NCBI GenBank assembly: GCA_016721005.1
Contig: JADKJM010000005.1
Coordinates: forward strand, 186,001-250,000
Reading direction: 5' to 3'
DNA: 64,000 nucleotides
Source: Flavobacteriales bacterium
GTDB lineage: Bacteria > Bacteroidota > Bacteroidia > Flavobacteriales_F > PHOS-HE28
In this document: positions 25,434 through 34,395 of the stretch, one piece after another
Layout: each line of letters opens with the position of its first letter
How positions within the stretch are numbered: position 1 is the first letter of the stretch
Notes under the pieces: model-generated
Seen by the model: only the letters and a program-made list of their open reading frames with translations
Databases searched by the model: none
Told to the model about the DNA's origin: nothing
Made by a program: the position numbers and the translations under genes

Positions 25434-25823
25434 ATGCACGCGGTCGAAAAATTTCGGGCCCTTGCGTTGATCATTTTCATCCTGCACACCGCATCGCTCC
25501 CCGCACAGGAACTGCGCTTATCCCATTGCTCCTGCACTTCCGGCGGCATTCCATCGGATAGCACCTTCACCTTCCGCGGCCGACTGAGCGCATGGAACGG
25601 TGCACCCACCTGGCGGATCTGGCGCGTTGGAACGCACCGCATCCTGGGGATCCGAAGCACCTGCGCCGACTCGCTGGACCTCGGCGAACTCACTCCCTAC
25701 TTCGAAAAGGAGTTATGGGCCGACTTCACCGTGAGCGCCGTGACGCGTCAACGACCCGGCGTAATGCAGTTCGTTTGCATCCGGTCGATCGCCCACCCTT
25801 TCCTGCGTGAACGACAACGGTGA
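25434..25823 (+). CDS. Small secreted protein, unknown
   Basis: The 129-residue protein has a signal sequence (FRALALIIFILHTASLPAQE) and several Cys (LSHCSCTSGG, RSTCADS). It starts 3 bp after the preceding stop, so it is co-transcribed with the choice-of-anchor L gene. The pattern (RVGTHRILGIRST, FEKELWADFTVSAV) is that of a small beta protein. No family is recognised. Confidence 0.65.
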   Translation: MHAVEKFRALALIIFILHTASLPAQELRLSHCSCTSGGIPSDSTFTFRGRLSAWNGAPTWRIWRVGTHRILGIRSTCADSLDLGELTPYFEKELWADFTVSAVTRQRPGVMQFVCIRSIAHPFLRERQR

Positions 25824-25861
25824 TCACGAGCGGCACCGATCGCCGTTCTACTTTCACCCGC

Positions 25862-26251
25862 ATGAACACCCGCCTCCTCATGATCGCGAGTTCCTTCGCC
25901 TTGGGCGCACTGGGCTTGGCGCTCACCTTCGCGCCCGATGAAGTGTTCACCGCGATCAGTGGTTCGTACGGATCGCCCACCGTTGTTCTCCAACTCTGCG
26001 GTGCGCTCTATTGCGGTTTCGCACTGCTGAACTGGACCTCGAAGGGCGCAGTGATCGGCGGCATCTACGGTCGCCCGCTGGTGATCGGTAACCTCACGCA
26101 CTTCACCATTGGTGCACTGGCCTTGACCAAGGCACCGGGCGGGCATTCGGTTGATGTGGCGCGATGGGTCCTGGTAGCGATGTACGCGTTGTTCGCCGGG
26201 CTCTTCGCTTACGCGATGTTCACGCATCCTGCTGAGACCAGGACGAAGTGA
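25862..26251 (+). CDS. Small membrane protein, unknown
   Basis: The 129-residue protein has about four hydrophobic helices (LLMIASSFALGALGLALTF, VVLQLCGALYCGFALLNW, LTHFTIGALAL, VLVAMYALFAGLFAYAM). I start at 25862 because the upstream part of the frame (RRSTFTR) is not membrane-like and a TACTTTCAC box sits just before. The conserved-looking FAPDE motif follows the first helix. Function unknown. Confidence 0.7.
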   Translation: MNTRLLMIASSFALGALGLALTFAPDEVFTAISGSYGSPTVVLQLCGALYCGFALLNWTSKGAVIGGIYGRPLVIGNLTHFTIGALALTKAPGGHSVDVARWVLVAMYALFAGLFAYAMFTHPAETRTK

Positions 26252-26312
26252 TCCTTGCGGGCCGGTGGATCATTCCGTGATCGCTATTTTTCGATCTCCA
26301 AACCCTAGAGCC

Positions 26313-27101
26313 ATGCGTACCACATTCAGCCTTATCGCTATTCTCGCCCTTTTCACCGCCACCGCCCAAGTGGACATCAACAAGATGATCCAGGAGCGGA
26401 TGCAGCAACAGCAGAGTGGCCAGCCGGGGCAACCGGTCGGCGGTTCAATGGTGGACGACAACGACCCCTTCGTGCCGAACACCTTCATCGGCAGTTTCCG
26501 GATGGAGATGCACTTCTTCAAGGACGGCGCCGAGCAAAAGGGCAGTCCGAACAATATGTACTATTCGAGCAACGAGGGAATGACCCTGATGCATTCCAGC
26601 GCAGCCGAGCGACCGGGACAGGAGATGAAGATCCTCACGGACCTGAAAGGCAAGTGGACCTACACCTTGATGACGGATGGCAAAGGCAAGAAGACGGCGA
26701 TGAAGAGCCGCAAGCAGAAGTTCGTGGTAGCAGAGGATCCATCCGGAACGAAGAAGGAACCGAAGATCACGGTGACCAAGGAGGCGCGCGAGATCAATGG
26801 TCATACCTGCACCAAGGTGATCGTGGAGAGCGAGGACGGCACGTGGACGGGCTGGATGGCGAAGGATGTGAAGGCGCCCTTTCACGACATGGCGCGCAAC
26901 ACCGGCCAAGGCAAGAAGCGCCAAGGAGAAGGTGTTCCGGATGGCGTGGACGGAATGCCGATGGAGTTCGAATGGATCTCCGCCGATGCCACGCAGCGCA
27001 TGGTCAGCTATGTGCGTGATCTCGTGGTCGGCAAGGTGGATGAAAGCGCCTTCAGCATGGATGGCTATGAAGTGATGGACATGTCCGGCTACGGACGGTA
27101 G
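26313..27101 (+). CDS. Secreted DUF4412-like protein
   Basis: The 262-residue protein has a signal peptide (MRTTFSLIAILALFTATAQ), a Gln-rich linker (ERMQQQQSGQPGQP) and a domain with SFRMEMHFFKDG, YYSSNEGMTLMH, KFVVAEDPSG, INGHTCTKVIVESEDGTWTGWMAKDV and MEFEWI. This order resembles DUF4412 proteins of Bacteroidota, likely periplasmic and of unknown role. The start at 26313 gives the signal peptide; the 16 codons before it do not belong. Confidence 0.75.
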   Translation: MRTTFSLIAILALFTATAQVDINKMIQERMQQQQSGQPGQPVGGSMVDDNDPFVPNTFIGSFRMEMHFFKDGAEQKGSPNNMYYSSNEGMTLMHSSAAERPGQEMKILTDLKGKWTYTLMTDGKGKKTAMKSRKQKFVVAEDPSGTKKEPKITVTKEAREINGHTCTKVIVESEDGTWTGWMAKDVKAPFHDMARNTGQGKKRQGEGVPDGVDGMPMEFEWISADATQRMVSYVRDLVVGKVDESAFSMDGYEVMDMSGYGR

Positions 27102-27166
27102 CGGCTCTCGTGCTGCGCAGTAATAAGGATGGATACTTTGAGCCGCACGTTCAACGTTCACTGTAC

Positions 27167-27802
27167 ATGAGGATCCCTGCCATCACACTGGCCGCCATGC
27201 TTGCCTCGGCATTGCATGCGGGTTCACCTCCGGCGAAGAGCGACCGGGTCGGCATGGTCTCCGTCGGTGGCCGCAGTTCCATCAGCCTCTTCAATGGCGC
27301 GGCGAACAACAGCGCCGGGACCGGTGTGGGTGGACAGTTCCGTATCCGCATCGCGGACCGCGTGAACACCGATTGGTTCTACGACTATTTCAGGAGCTCC
27401 ATCGGCGACTTCGCGCATCGGCAGGACCAGCACGTCGGCTGGAGCGTGCTCTTCTACCTGCGCGACCCGGTCCTGAGCGGAGACGAAGGACGGCAATTCA
27501 TCCAACCCTACCTCCTCGCCGGGCATTGCTTCGACTACACGAAGCAGCAAGCCAACAACGATCCCGGCAACTTCGCGGAGCGCTGGAGCAGTGCTGCACA
27601 AGCCGGGTTGGGCACGCACTTCAACCTCACGGACCGCATGGACCTCTCACTCGTAGGCCAGTACATGATCCACTTGGGAACGGACGTGCATGCGGAGCGT
27701 GAGGACGGCGAAGTGGTGTTCCATAAAGAGCGTGGCTCCAGTTTGGAAGGCCACCTCCTCTTCCATGTCAGCTTCAATTTCAAACTCTTCCACGCATGGT
27801 AG
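27167..27802 (+). CDS. Probable outer-membrane beta-barrel protein
   Basis: The 211-residue protein has a signal peptide (MRIPAITLAAMLASALHAG) and alternating strands ending in a terminal aromatic (SLEGHLLFHVSFNFKLFHAW), the usual C-terminus of an eight-stranded barrel. Segments VGGQFRIRIADRVNTDWFYDYF and FIQPYLLAGHCFDYT fit transmembrane strands. It overlaps the next gene by 7 bp. No family is named. Confidence 0.65.
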   Translation: MRIPAITLAAMLASALHAGSPPAKSDRVGMVSVGGRSSISLFNGAANNSAGTGVGGQFRIRIADRVNTDWFYDYFRSSIGDFAHRQDQHVGWSVLFYLRDPVLSGDEGRQFIQPYLLAGHCFDYTKQQANNDPGNFAERWSSAAQAGLGTHFNLTDRMDLSLVGQYMIHLGTDVHAEREDGEVVFHKERGSSLEGHLLFHVSFNFKLFHAW

Positions 27803-28365
27803 TGCGATCACTCGCCGGGGTGCTGGTGTGCGCGGCCCTGATCGGTCGTGCGCAGGACAGCGTGCCGTTCACCGGTGCGGGCCTCGTGCGCGTTTCCGCA
27901 GCCATCAGCCCGGGCCTATCATTGAACGCCCCGATCACGAACATCTACCTGAACGGCAGGTTGGAGTACTTCTCCGAGGATCGCATCAGTTGTCGTGGAG
28001 AAGTGTTCTGGTACCGGGGCAACCAGGAACATACGGCATCCATGGAGCGGAACGACCAAGTGGCCGTTGGTCCGTTCTATCACTGGGTGCGTGATCGCCT
28101 CGACCTTGCATTGGGCATGGAGGCCGGTGTATCCTTTGCGCGCCCTGCACAGCCGGAAGCGTCGGAGAGCGCTGACCCGGATCCGATCCGCGTGATCCCC
28201 AATGCGGCGCTATGTGCCGGACTCACCTATACCGTGTGGGACCACTTCCACTTCTTCCTCGATGCCCGCTTGGTGCATGCGCGCTACATCGGTTCCGTAA
28301 GCGGCACCATTCCGCTGGACGAGGTGATCATGGGAGGAGGACTCGGTTGGCAGTTCCGGCGGTAA
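27796..28365 (+). CDS. Probable outer-membrane beta-barrel protein, second gene of a pair
   Basis: The 189-residue protein has a signal peptide (LAGVLVCAALIGRAQ) and barrel-like strands (NIYLNGRLEYFSEDRISCRGEVFWYRG, HFHFFLDARLVHARYIGS) ending GGGLGWQFRR. It overlaps the upstream barrel gene by 7 bp and the next gene begins 2 bp after its stop, so the three are probably translated together. Function unknown. Confidence 0.62.
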   Translation: MVVRSLAGVLVCAALIGRAQDSVPFTGAGLVRVSAAISPGLSLNAPITNIYLNGRLEYFSEDRISCRGEVFWYRGNQEHTASMERNDQVAVGPFYHWVRDRLDLALGMEAGVSFARPAQPEASESADPDPIRVIPNAALCAGLTYTVWDHFHFFLDARLVHARYIGSVSGTIPLDEVIMGGGLGWQFRR

Positions 28366-28367
28366 GG

Positions 28368-29168
28368 ATGGAACGAAGCGTTCGGTCGATCCGCAGGAGG
28401 GAACGGATCTCCGGGTTGAAGGAGCTTCTCGACGAGGCCTACGATCGCTTTGCGCGCCCTTCCTTCATCGAACGCGACCCGATCCAGATCCCTCGAGCCT
28501 TCGCCGATCGCGCGGACGCGGAGGTGATCGGCTTCCTCACCGCCACCATTTCCTGGGGGCAACGCAAGACCATCATTACGAATGCGAACAAGTTGGTCGC
28601 GCTGATGGACAATGCGCCGCACGCCTTCGTGATGAATGCCGACGCCACGGACCTGAAACACCTGGATCGGTTCGTACACCGCACCTTCAACGGGATCGAC
28701 CTCGTGTACTTCGTGCGTGCGATCAAGCATCTCTACCAAGCCCATGGCGGGATCGAGGACGCGTTTCTTGCGAACGGTGAATTTGGTTCCATGTCCGAAG
28801 GCATTGCCCGCTTCAAGCAACGGTTCTTCGCGATCGATCACCCGGCAAGAACGCGCAAGCACGTAGCCGATCCTTCGCGCGGAAGCAACGCGAAGCGCAT
28901 CAACATGTTCCTGCGCTGGATGGTGCGACCCGATGATCGCGGTGTGGACCTTGGCCTTTGGAAGCGTATCACTCCTGCTGATCTCATGGTCCCGTTGGAT
29001 GTCCACACCGGAAGGATCGGACGGGAACTCAGCCTTCTCCACCGCAAGCAGGATGATTGGAGATCCGTGGAGGAACTGACCGCAGCCTTGCGCGCATTCG
29101 ACCCGGACGATCCGGTGAAATACGATCTCGCGCTCTTCGGTCTTGGGGTTGAAGGCAAGAGGTCGTAA
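28368..29168 (+). CDS. TIGR02757 (DUF2400) family protein
   Basis: The 266-residue protein shows the TIGR02757 features: RDPIQIPRAF with ADAEVIGFLTATISWGQRKTIITNANKL, a middle HRTFNGIDLVYFVRAIKHLY, and SNAKRINMFLRWMVRPDDRGVDLGLWKRITPADLMVPLDVHTGRIGREL. The fold resembles HhH-GPD DNA glycosylases, but the activity is not established. I start at 28368 because the longer frame overlaps the barrel gene. Confidence 0.88.
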   Translation: MERSVRSIRRRERISGLKELLDEAYDRFARPSFIERDPIQIPRAFADRADAEVIGFLTATISWGQRKTIITNANKLVALMDNAPHAFVMNADATDLKHLDRFVHRTFNGIDLVYFVRAIKHLYQAHGGIEDAFLANGEFGSMSEGIARFKQRFFAIDHPARTRKHVADPSRGSNAKRINMFLRWMVRPDDRGVDLGLWKRITPADLMVPLDVHTGRIGRELSLLHRKQDDWRSVEELTAALRAFDPDDPVKYDLALFGLGVEGKRS

Positions 29169-29211
29169 GTGATCACGAGGAGGCAGGAGCAAGGAGATCG
29201 TTGCGCCTGCT

Positions 29212-29246
29212 CCTGCCAACTGCTAACTGCTAACTGCCCACTGCCC
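29212..29246. repeat. 7-bp tandem repeat (CTGCTAA type)
   Basis: TGCCAAC, TGCTAAC, TGCTAAC, TGCCCAC and TGCCCC repeat with 7-bp period in the gap before the BatA-type gene. It is the reverse-complement type of 11813-11862. Confidence 0.65.
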
Positions 29247-29261
29247 CTTCAGGCCCCCCAC

Positions 29262-29270
29262 TATCTTCGG
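29262..29270 (+). promoter_or_regulatory. -7-like box of the BatA-domain gene
   Basis: TATCTTCGG, 6 nt before the ATG at 29277. Confidence 0.55.
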
Positions 29271-29276
29271 CCCCCG

Positions 29277-31316
29277 ATGTCCTTTGTGTACCCGGCCTTC
29301 CTGTGGGCGCTCACCGCCCTGGCGATCCCGGTGCTCATCCACCTCTTCCAGCTTCGGCGTTTCAAGCGGATCGATTTCCCCAATGTGCGCTTCCTCGCCG
29401 AGGTATCGCGCCAGACGCGTGCTCGTAAGAAGATCCAACACTGGTTAGTGTTGTTGGCGCGCTGCCTCGCGATCATCTGCTTGGTCCTCGCTTTCGCGCA
29501 ACCCTACCTGCCCGGCTCCTCCGGCGCGCAGCGTTCCGGTGATCGCGCCATTTCCATCTACATCGATGACAGCTTCAGCATGGATGGCCAGAACGCGCAC
29601 GGGCGCTTGCTGGACCAAGCCCGCAAAGGTGCGCAGGACGCGGTGATGGCGCACAGTGCGGCCGACCGCTTCCAGATCCTCACAGGACGCTTCGAAGGAC
29701 GCGAGCAGATGATGATGAGCCGCGAAGAGGCATTGGAAGCGAGTTCCCGCGCGGATGCATCGCCCTACACGCGGCTCTTGTCCAAGGTGATGACGCGCCA
29801 GCGCGAAGCGTTGTCCGCGAGCGAAGCACCGGTGAAGCGCGCGTTCATCTTCACCGACCTTCAACGCAGCATCACCGATGTGCAGAACTGGGTGAACGAC
29901 ACCACGCTCCCCACCACCATCATCCCGATCCCGCCATCGAACACGGAGAACCTCAGCATCGACTCCGTCTGGTTCGGTAGCCCCGTGCGCCGTTTGGGAC
30001 AGAGCGAAGTGCTACATGTTACCATCACCAACCACGGCACGCAGGAACTCGTGAATGTTCCGCTGCGATTGGCCATAGACGGTGCGCAACGCGCGATCGG
30101 CAGTCTCTCCGTGGATCCATCCTCCAGCGTGGACACCACCTTGAAGTTCACGAATGACGTGGCCGGTCATCACTGGGGTGAGGTCACCGTAAGCGACCAG
30201 CCCGTGACCTTCGATGACAAGGTGTGGATCGCGTACACCACGATCGAACGCTTGCAGGTGTTGGCACTCACCGCGAACGATGCTCCCGGCGACCGTGCCA
30301 TCGCAGCGGTGTTCAGCGGCGACAGCACGCACCGCTTTGCGCAAAGTCCGTATCGCGAAGTGGATCTGGCGAAATTGGCCTCGCAGGATCTCGTGATCCT
30401 GAATGCCCTGCCCGAAGTCGCCAGCGGCACGGCCCAGGCACTCGCCGAATACGTGGACGGCGGTGGCAGCTTGGCCATCTTCCCGCCCAGTGGTGGCGAG
30501 CCGCAGGGCTACACCGCGCTCTTCGGCGCCTTCGGTGTGGCACCACCGGCGCGTTTGGACACCGGCCTCGTGCGTGTAGAACGCATCGACCTGGAGCACC
30601 CCTTCTACCGCGATGTCTTCCAGAGCATGCCACGCAATGTGGATCTGCCTGCCTCGCACGAGCGTTGGAGCGTGCGCCCGCCGCCCGGAAGCGATGTCCT
30701 CTTGCGATCACAGGATGGCAACCCCTACCTCGTACGTTGCGATCCCGGTCATGGAAGCGTGTACATCTGCGCCACGCCACTCGCGGAACGCGCGGGGAAC
30801 CTCACACGCCACGCGCTCTTCGCCACTTCGCTCCTGCGCATGGCCGAACTCGCACGACCCATGGGGCCGTTGAATCATACCATCGGCGCTGATGCTGTGA
30901 TCCAACTCCAAGGTTTGGACATCACCGGGGAGAAACCACCGCACCTCGTGGGTCCAGGCGGCATCGACATCATTCCCGAAGTACGTCGTTCCCCAGCGGG
31001 AACCGCGCTTTCCATTCATGATGAAGCCTTGCCGCCCGGTCCGTACGCGCTCACTGTGGAGGGCGATACCCTGCGCCTGATCGCCTTGGACCGCGCACGG
31101 GCTGAAAGTGACCTCAACGCCATGACGGCCGAAGAACTCAAGACCTTGTTGGAGCAACGCGGACTGACCAGCTACACGATCCTGGATGACGCCACAGGCG
31201 ATCTTTCGCTACGTTTGGCCGAACTGGATCAGGGGCGCAAACTGTGGAAGTGGTTCATCCTGCTCGCACTGCTCTTCCTGGCCACGGAAACGATCCTCTT
31301 GCGCGCCGTCCGATGA
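29277..31316 (+). CDS. BatA-domain membrane protein
   Basis: The 679-residue protein starts MSFVYPAFLWALTALAIPVLIHLFQLRRFKRIDFPNVRFL, the signature of the BatA N-terminal domain. It continues through a VWA-like region with SIYIDDSFSMDG (MIDAS-like DDSFS) and IFTDLQRS. A later segment (LQVLALTANDAPGDRAIAAVFS) resembles the amidotransferase-like domain of such proteins. A C-terminal membrane helix (LWKWFILLALLFLATETILL) completes it. Such proteins are linked to MoxR-associated envelope functions, but no MoxR gene is here. The stop overlaps the next ATG (ATGA). Confidence 0.85.
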   Translation: MSFVYPAFLWALTALAIPVLIHLFQLRRFKRIDFPNVRFLAEVSRQTRARKKIQHWLVLLARCLAIICLVLAFAQPYLPGSSGAQRSGDRAISIYIDDSFSMDGQNAHGRLLDQARKGAQDAVMAHSAADRFQILTGRFEGREQMMMSREEALEASSRADASPYTRLLSKVMTRQREALSASEAPVKRAFIFTDLQRSITDVQNWVNDTTLPTTIIPIPPSNTENLSIDSVWFGSPVRRLGQSEVLHVTITNHGTQELVNVPLRLAIDGAQRAIGSLSVDPSSSVDTTLKFTNDVAGHHWGEVTVSDQPVTFDDKVWIAYTTIERLQVLALTANDAPGDRAIAAVFSGDSTHRFAQSPYREVDLAKLASQDLVILNALPEVASGTAQALAEYVDGGGSLAIFPPSGGEPQGYTALFGAFGVAPPARLDTGLVRVERIDLEHPFYRDVFQSMPRNVDLPASHERWSVRPPPGSDVLLRSQDGNPYLVRCDPGHGSVYICATPLAERAGNLTRHALFATSLLRMAELARPMGPLNHTIGADAVIQLQGLDITGEKPPHLVGPGGIDIIPEVRRSPAGTALSIHDEALPPGPYALTVEGDTLRLIALDRARAESDLNAMTAEELKTLLEQRGLTSYTILDDATGDLSLRLAELDQGRKLWKWFILLALLFLATETILLRAVR

Positions 31317-32611
31317 GCGATGTGATCCTCCGGCAAGTACACGTCACGGACCCCGGTGGTCCGCACCACGACGAGGTCGTCGATATCCACATTTCAAAAG
31401 GCCGCGTAGCGCGGATCGGCAAGCGGCTCGCGAAGTCCGCTGGAAAGGAAGTGGTGATCAAAGGGCTGCATGCCAGTCCGGGTTGGGTGGATCTACGCGC
31501 TCACTTCCGCGATCCCGGAGAAGAGTGGAAGCAAGGCATCGCGAATGGTCTCGATGCCGCCGCCGCTGGTGGCTTCACCACCGTGTGTGTGCTGCCCAGC
31601 ACCACACCGGCCATGGATGGTCGCGGTGGGATCGAATACGTCCTACGCCGCGCCGCGGATCATCCCGTCACCTTGTTGCCCATCGGTGCCATCACCAAGG
31701 AACTCGCCGGCAAGCAACTCGCCGAACTGCACGACATGCGGCAGGCCGGCGCGGTCGCCTTCTCGGATGACCAGCACGTGGTGCGCAACAGCCGCTTGAT
31801 GATGCTCGCGCTGCAATACGTGCAAGGATTGCCGGGTGCGAGCACGCCGGTGATGAGCTTCCCGCAGGATCCGGACCTCGCGGCAAAGGCCATGATGCAC
31901 GAAGGGCCCATGAGCACGCGCTTGGGTCTGCGCGGCCTACCTCCCGCTGCCGAAGCGATGGCCGTGATGCGCGATATCGCGCTGGCGGAATACACCGGCG
32001 GCAACTTGCACCTCGCCACCATCAGCACGGCGGAAAGTGTGGAACTGGTGCGCCAAGCGAAAGCACGCAAGGTGAAGGTGACGGCCTCCGTGGCTGCGTA
32101 CAATCTCCTGCTCGACGATGGTTGCGTGCGCGGCTTCGAAAGCATGTACAAAGTGATGCCGCCGCTGCGCAGCAGCGAACACATCGATGCACTGCGTGAA
32201 GGCGTGAAGGATGGCACCATCGACGCCATCGTGAGCGACCATCGCCCCGAGGACCGCGAACACAAAGTGATCGAGTTCGGTCAAGCGGCCTTTGGCATCA
32301 TCGGTCTGGAAACCGCTTTCGCGGTGGCGAACACCGCACTGAAAGGAAGCACGCCACTGCGACGCATCATCCAGCGCCTCACGCACGGACCGCGAGCGGT
32401 GCTCGGCCTTCCAGCGCTGCACCTCGAAGAAGGCGCGGTCGCCGATATCGCCTTGTTCGAACCGGAAGCGGATTGGGTCTGCTCCGAGGACGACCTGCCC
32501 AGCCGTTCGCACAACACGCCTTTTCTCGGCCAGCGCTTCACCGGACGCGCCGTCGGCATCGTCGGCAAAGGCCAACTGCGCCTGGCACCAGCGTTCGCAA
32601 CGAACGCCTGA
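31313..32611 (+). CDS. Dihydroorotase-like protein, probably catalytically impaired
   Basis: The 432-residue protein has the amidohydrolase layout of dihydroorotases (PyrC/AllB group). The metal ligands are degraded: the HxH motif is RAH (DLRAHFRDPG), the later ligand His positions read VMSFPQD and LHLATIST, while SDHRPE keeps Asp-His. Non-catalytic PyrC homologues occur in other bacteria, where they support aspartate transcarbamoylase assembly, so a structural role in pyrimidine synthesis is possible. A true pyrC would then have to be elsewhere. Translation is coupled to the BatA-domain gene by an ATGA overlap. Confidence 0.82.
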   Translation: MSDVILRQVHVTDPGGPHHDEVVDIHISKGRVARIGKRLAKSAGKEVVIKGLHASPGWVDLRAHFRDPGEEWKQGIANGLDAAAAGGFTTVCVLPSTTPAMDGRGGIEYVLRRAADHPVTLLPIGAITKELAGKQLAELHDMRQAGAVAFSDDQHVVRNSRLMMLALQYVQGLPGASTPVMSFPQDPDLAAKAMMHEGPMSTRLGLRGLPPAAEAMAVMRDIALAEYTGGNLHLATISTAESVELVRQAKARKVKVTASVAAYNLLLDDGCVRGFESMYKVMPPLRSSEHIDALREGVKDGTIDAIVSDHRPEDREHKVIEFGQAAFGIIGLETAFAVANTALKGSTPLRRIIQRLTHGPRAVLGLPALHLEEGAVADIALFEPEADWVCSEDDLPSRSHNTPFLGQRFTGRAVGIVGKGQLRLAPAFATNA

Positions 32612-32773
32612 ACCATCGCAGCTTGCTCTCTACGTCCTCCGCTCCGGAGCCTGTCCCGACGAAGGAGGGATGGTGAACCGGCTTCCACGAACAACCTACA
32701 CCCTATTGCACATGGTTCTCTGTGTCCTCCGCATCTCTGCGGTAAAAGACTCTTGACGTATTCTGCGTGAACC
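32612..32773. other. Gap with decayed dispersed repeats
   Basis: It holds CCACGAACAACC (near 32682-32695) and a CTGTGTCCTCCGCATCTCTG stretch followed by CGGTAAA. The latter resembles a widely scattered CTGTGTCTCTGCGGT-type bacterial repeat as I recall it. No gene is seen. Confidence 0.5.
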
Positions 32774-33331
32774 TTACTGCCCAGCCGTCGTGCTGTCCGC
32801 GTTCATCGCCTTGAACTTGGCGATGAGCTCCGCATCCGTCAGTCCGAGGTTCTCGATCATCGCCTTCGAGTCCCGCGCGAACGGATGGCCCGGGAAGTTG
32901 TTGATCACCTGCTCGTAGATCACCTTGGCCTCGCCATCGCGGTCCAGATCATCATCCAGCGTGAGCGCCTTCATGTACAGCACGTCCACCAGTCGCTTCC
33001 AGCTCGGGTAGTCCTGCACGATGCGATCATAGATCGTGATGCTCTGCTCGGGGTCACCCATCGACTTCACGGTGCCCGCCGCGCGGAACAGGAACTCCGG
33101 CGCGAGGCTATCCTGCGGGTACGCGGCCACATAGGCCTTGTACACGTCCACCATGGCCTGCGCGCTGCGCCGATCGAAGGCGTGGTGCTCGAAGAGCGAA
33201 TCCTCCATCGCACGGATGCGCGTACGCGCTTCGGTCAGTTTCGCATCGGGCGCGGCATTGCCACCACCGCACGCCATCAGCAGTGCAGGCACTATGGCGA
33301 GCACACTACGGGACATCAGGTTCTTCATCAT
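32774..33331 (-). CDS. TPR lipoprotein
   Basis: The 185-residue protein has a lipoprotein signal (VLAIVPALLMAC, lipid-anchored Cys about residue 21) and TPR-like helices (AQAMVDVYKAYVAAYPQDSLAPEFLFRAAGTVKSMGDPEQSITIYDRIVQDYPSWKRLVDVLYMKAL, AKVIYEQVINNFPGHPFA). It resembles BamD/YfgC-type helper lipoproteins but is shorter. Its start overlaps the stop of def by 4 bp, so it is translated from the def mRNA. Partner unknown. Confidence 0.78.
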   Translation of the reverse strand: MMKNLMSRSVLAIVPALLMACGGGNAAPDAKLTEARTRIRAMEDSLFEHHAFDRRSAQAMVDVYKAYVAAYPQDSLAPEFLFRAAGTVKSMGDPEQSITIYDRIVQDYPSWKRLVDVLYMKALTLDDDLDRDGEAKVIYEQVINNFPGHPFARDSKAMIENLGLTDAELIAKFKAMNADSTTAGQ

Positions 33332-33903
33332 CCGGGGAATCGCATTTTGTATTTCGCGTCCGTCTTGCCGCGGGAAATATCGCGCAACTTGCCCTGCAAC
33401 AGACGGCGGCGCAGGGCGGGAAGGTGGTCCAGGAAGAGCACACCGTCCAAATGATCGTGTTCGTGTTGGATCACACGCGCCGCGAATCCTTCAAACGTCT
33501 CCTCGTGCTCCTCGAAGTTCTCATCCTGGTATTGCATGACGATCTTCGGCTGGCGGATCACTTCCTCGCGGATGTTCGGAATGCTCAAACAGCCCTCCTC
33601 GAACGGCCACTCCTCGCCTTCCTCCTCCACGATGTACGGGTTGATGAAGATCCGCTTGAAATCCTTCAAGTGCGCGTCCTTGGTCGGCTTGCCGTCCTCG
33701 TCCTCTGCAAAGGGTGAAGCATCCACAATGAAGAGCCGGACGCTCTGGCCTACCTGCGGTGCCGCCAATCCGACGCCACTGGCCTCGTACATCGTCTCGA
33801 ACATGTCCGCGATCAGTTTCTCCAAGCCCGGGTGACCGGGTTCGATATCAGCAGCGACCTTCTTCAGGACCGGGTCGCCGTAAGCGCGGATGGGCAGGAT
33901 CAT
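33328..33903 (-). CDS. def: Peptide deformylase
   Basis: The 191-residue enzyme removes the formyl group from nascent proteins. All three metal motifs are present: GVGLAAPQVG, EGCLSIP (Cys ligand) and QHEHDHLDG (HExxH-type motif read as HEHDH). It starts MILPIRAYGDPVLKKVA, the common Bacteroidota PDF start. A TATTTTCGC box at 33921-33913 lies 9 nt before the ATG. Confidence 0.97.
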   Translation of the reverse strand: MILPIRAYGDPVLKKVAADIEPGHPGLEKLIADMFETMYEASGVGLAAPQVGQSVRLFIVDASPFAEDEDGKPTKDAHLKDFKRIFINPYIVEEEGEEWPFEEGCLSIPNIREEVIRQPKIVMQYQDENFEEHEETFEGFAARVIQHEHDHLDGVLFLDHLPALRRRLLQGKLRDISRGKTDAKYKMRFPG

Positions 33904-33912
33904 TTTCGGGGT

Positions 33913-33921
33913 GCGAAAATA
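33913..33921 (-). promoter_or_regulatory. -7 box of def
   Basis: TATTTTCGC on the minus strand, 9 nt before the def ATG. Confidence 0.5.
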
Positions 33922-33999
33922 GCGCGGGGGCGTGGGAGGCTGGAACAGCGAGCACGGTCTACCTCAAGACAAGCGGCCGAATAATAGGGAAGCTTACAG

Positions 34000-34395
34000 T
34001 CAGAAGCACGGAGTGGTCGTTTTGAACTCGCTTAGCGTACGTCCCCCTTTGCTCATTCTTCGACGGTAGACAAGACATTCCGGAAGCGGCCCGAACGTGA
34101 GGAATTCGCGAAGCCTGTTCCTTCCATCATAGACATACCAACTGCCAACTTCCACTCCCACCTTCATTTCCCCGATCGCGGTATATCCGGATTTCCAGCG
34201 CACAACTGCATATTTCTTACTCGAATCAGAGGGAAGAATGAAGAGCACACCATTCTTCCCGTCAAGCATGAACCGGTTCGAGTAGTTCTTCACTTCCAAC
34301 GTATCCGTGTACAGATTGGCCTGTGCAAACCCAACGCAGTTGAATAAGAGCACGACCATGGCGATCGCAAGTGGTCTTCCAACTACTGATCGCAT
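34000..34395 (-). CDS. Small secreted protein, unknown
   Basis: From the second Met (34395) the product is 131 residues with a signal peptide (LAIAMVVLLFNCVGFAQ). The rest (DTLEVKNYSNRFMLDGKNGVLFILPSDSSKKYAVVRWKSGY, IGEMKVGVEVGSWYVYDGRNRLREFLTFG) looks like a MORN/antidote-type beta protein. Base composition is visibly lower in GC than its neighbours, which hints at a different origin. No family is recognised. Confidence 0.62.
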   Translation of the reverse strand: MRSVVGRPLAIAMVVLLFNCVGFAQANLYTDTLEVKNYSNRFMLDGKNGVLFILPSDSSKKYAVVRWKSGYTAIGEMKVGVEVGSWYVYDGRNRLREFLTFGPLPECLVYRRRMSKGGRTLSEFKTTTPCF

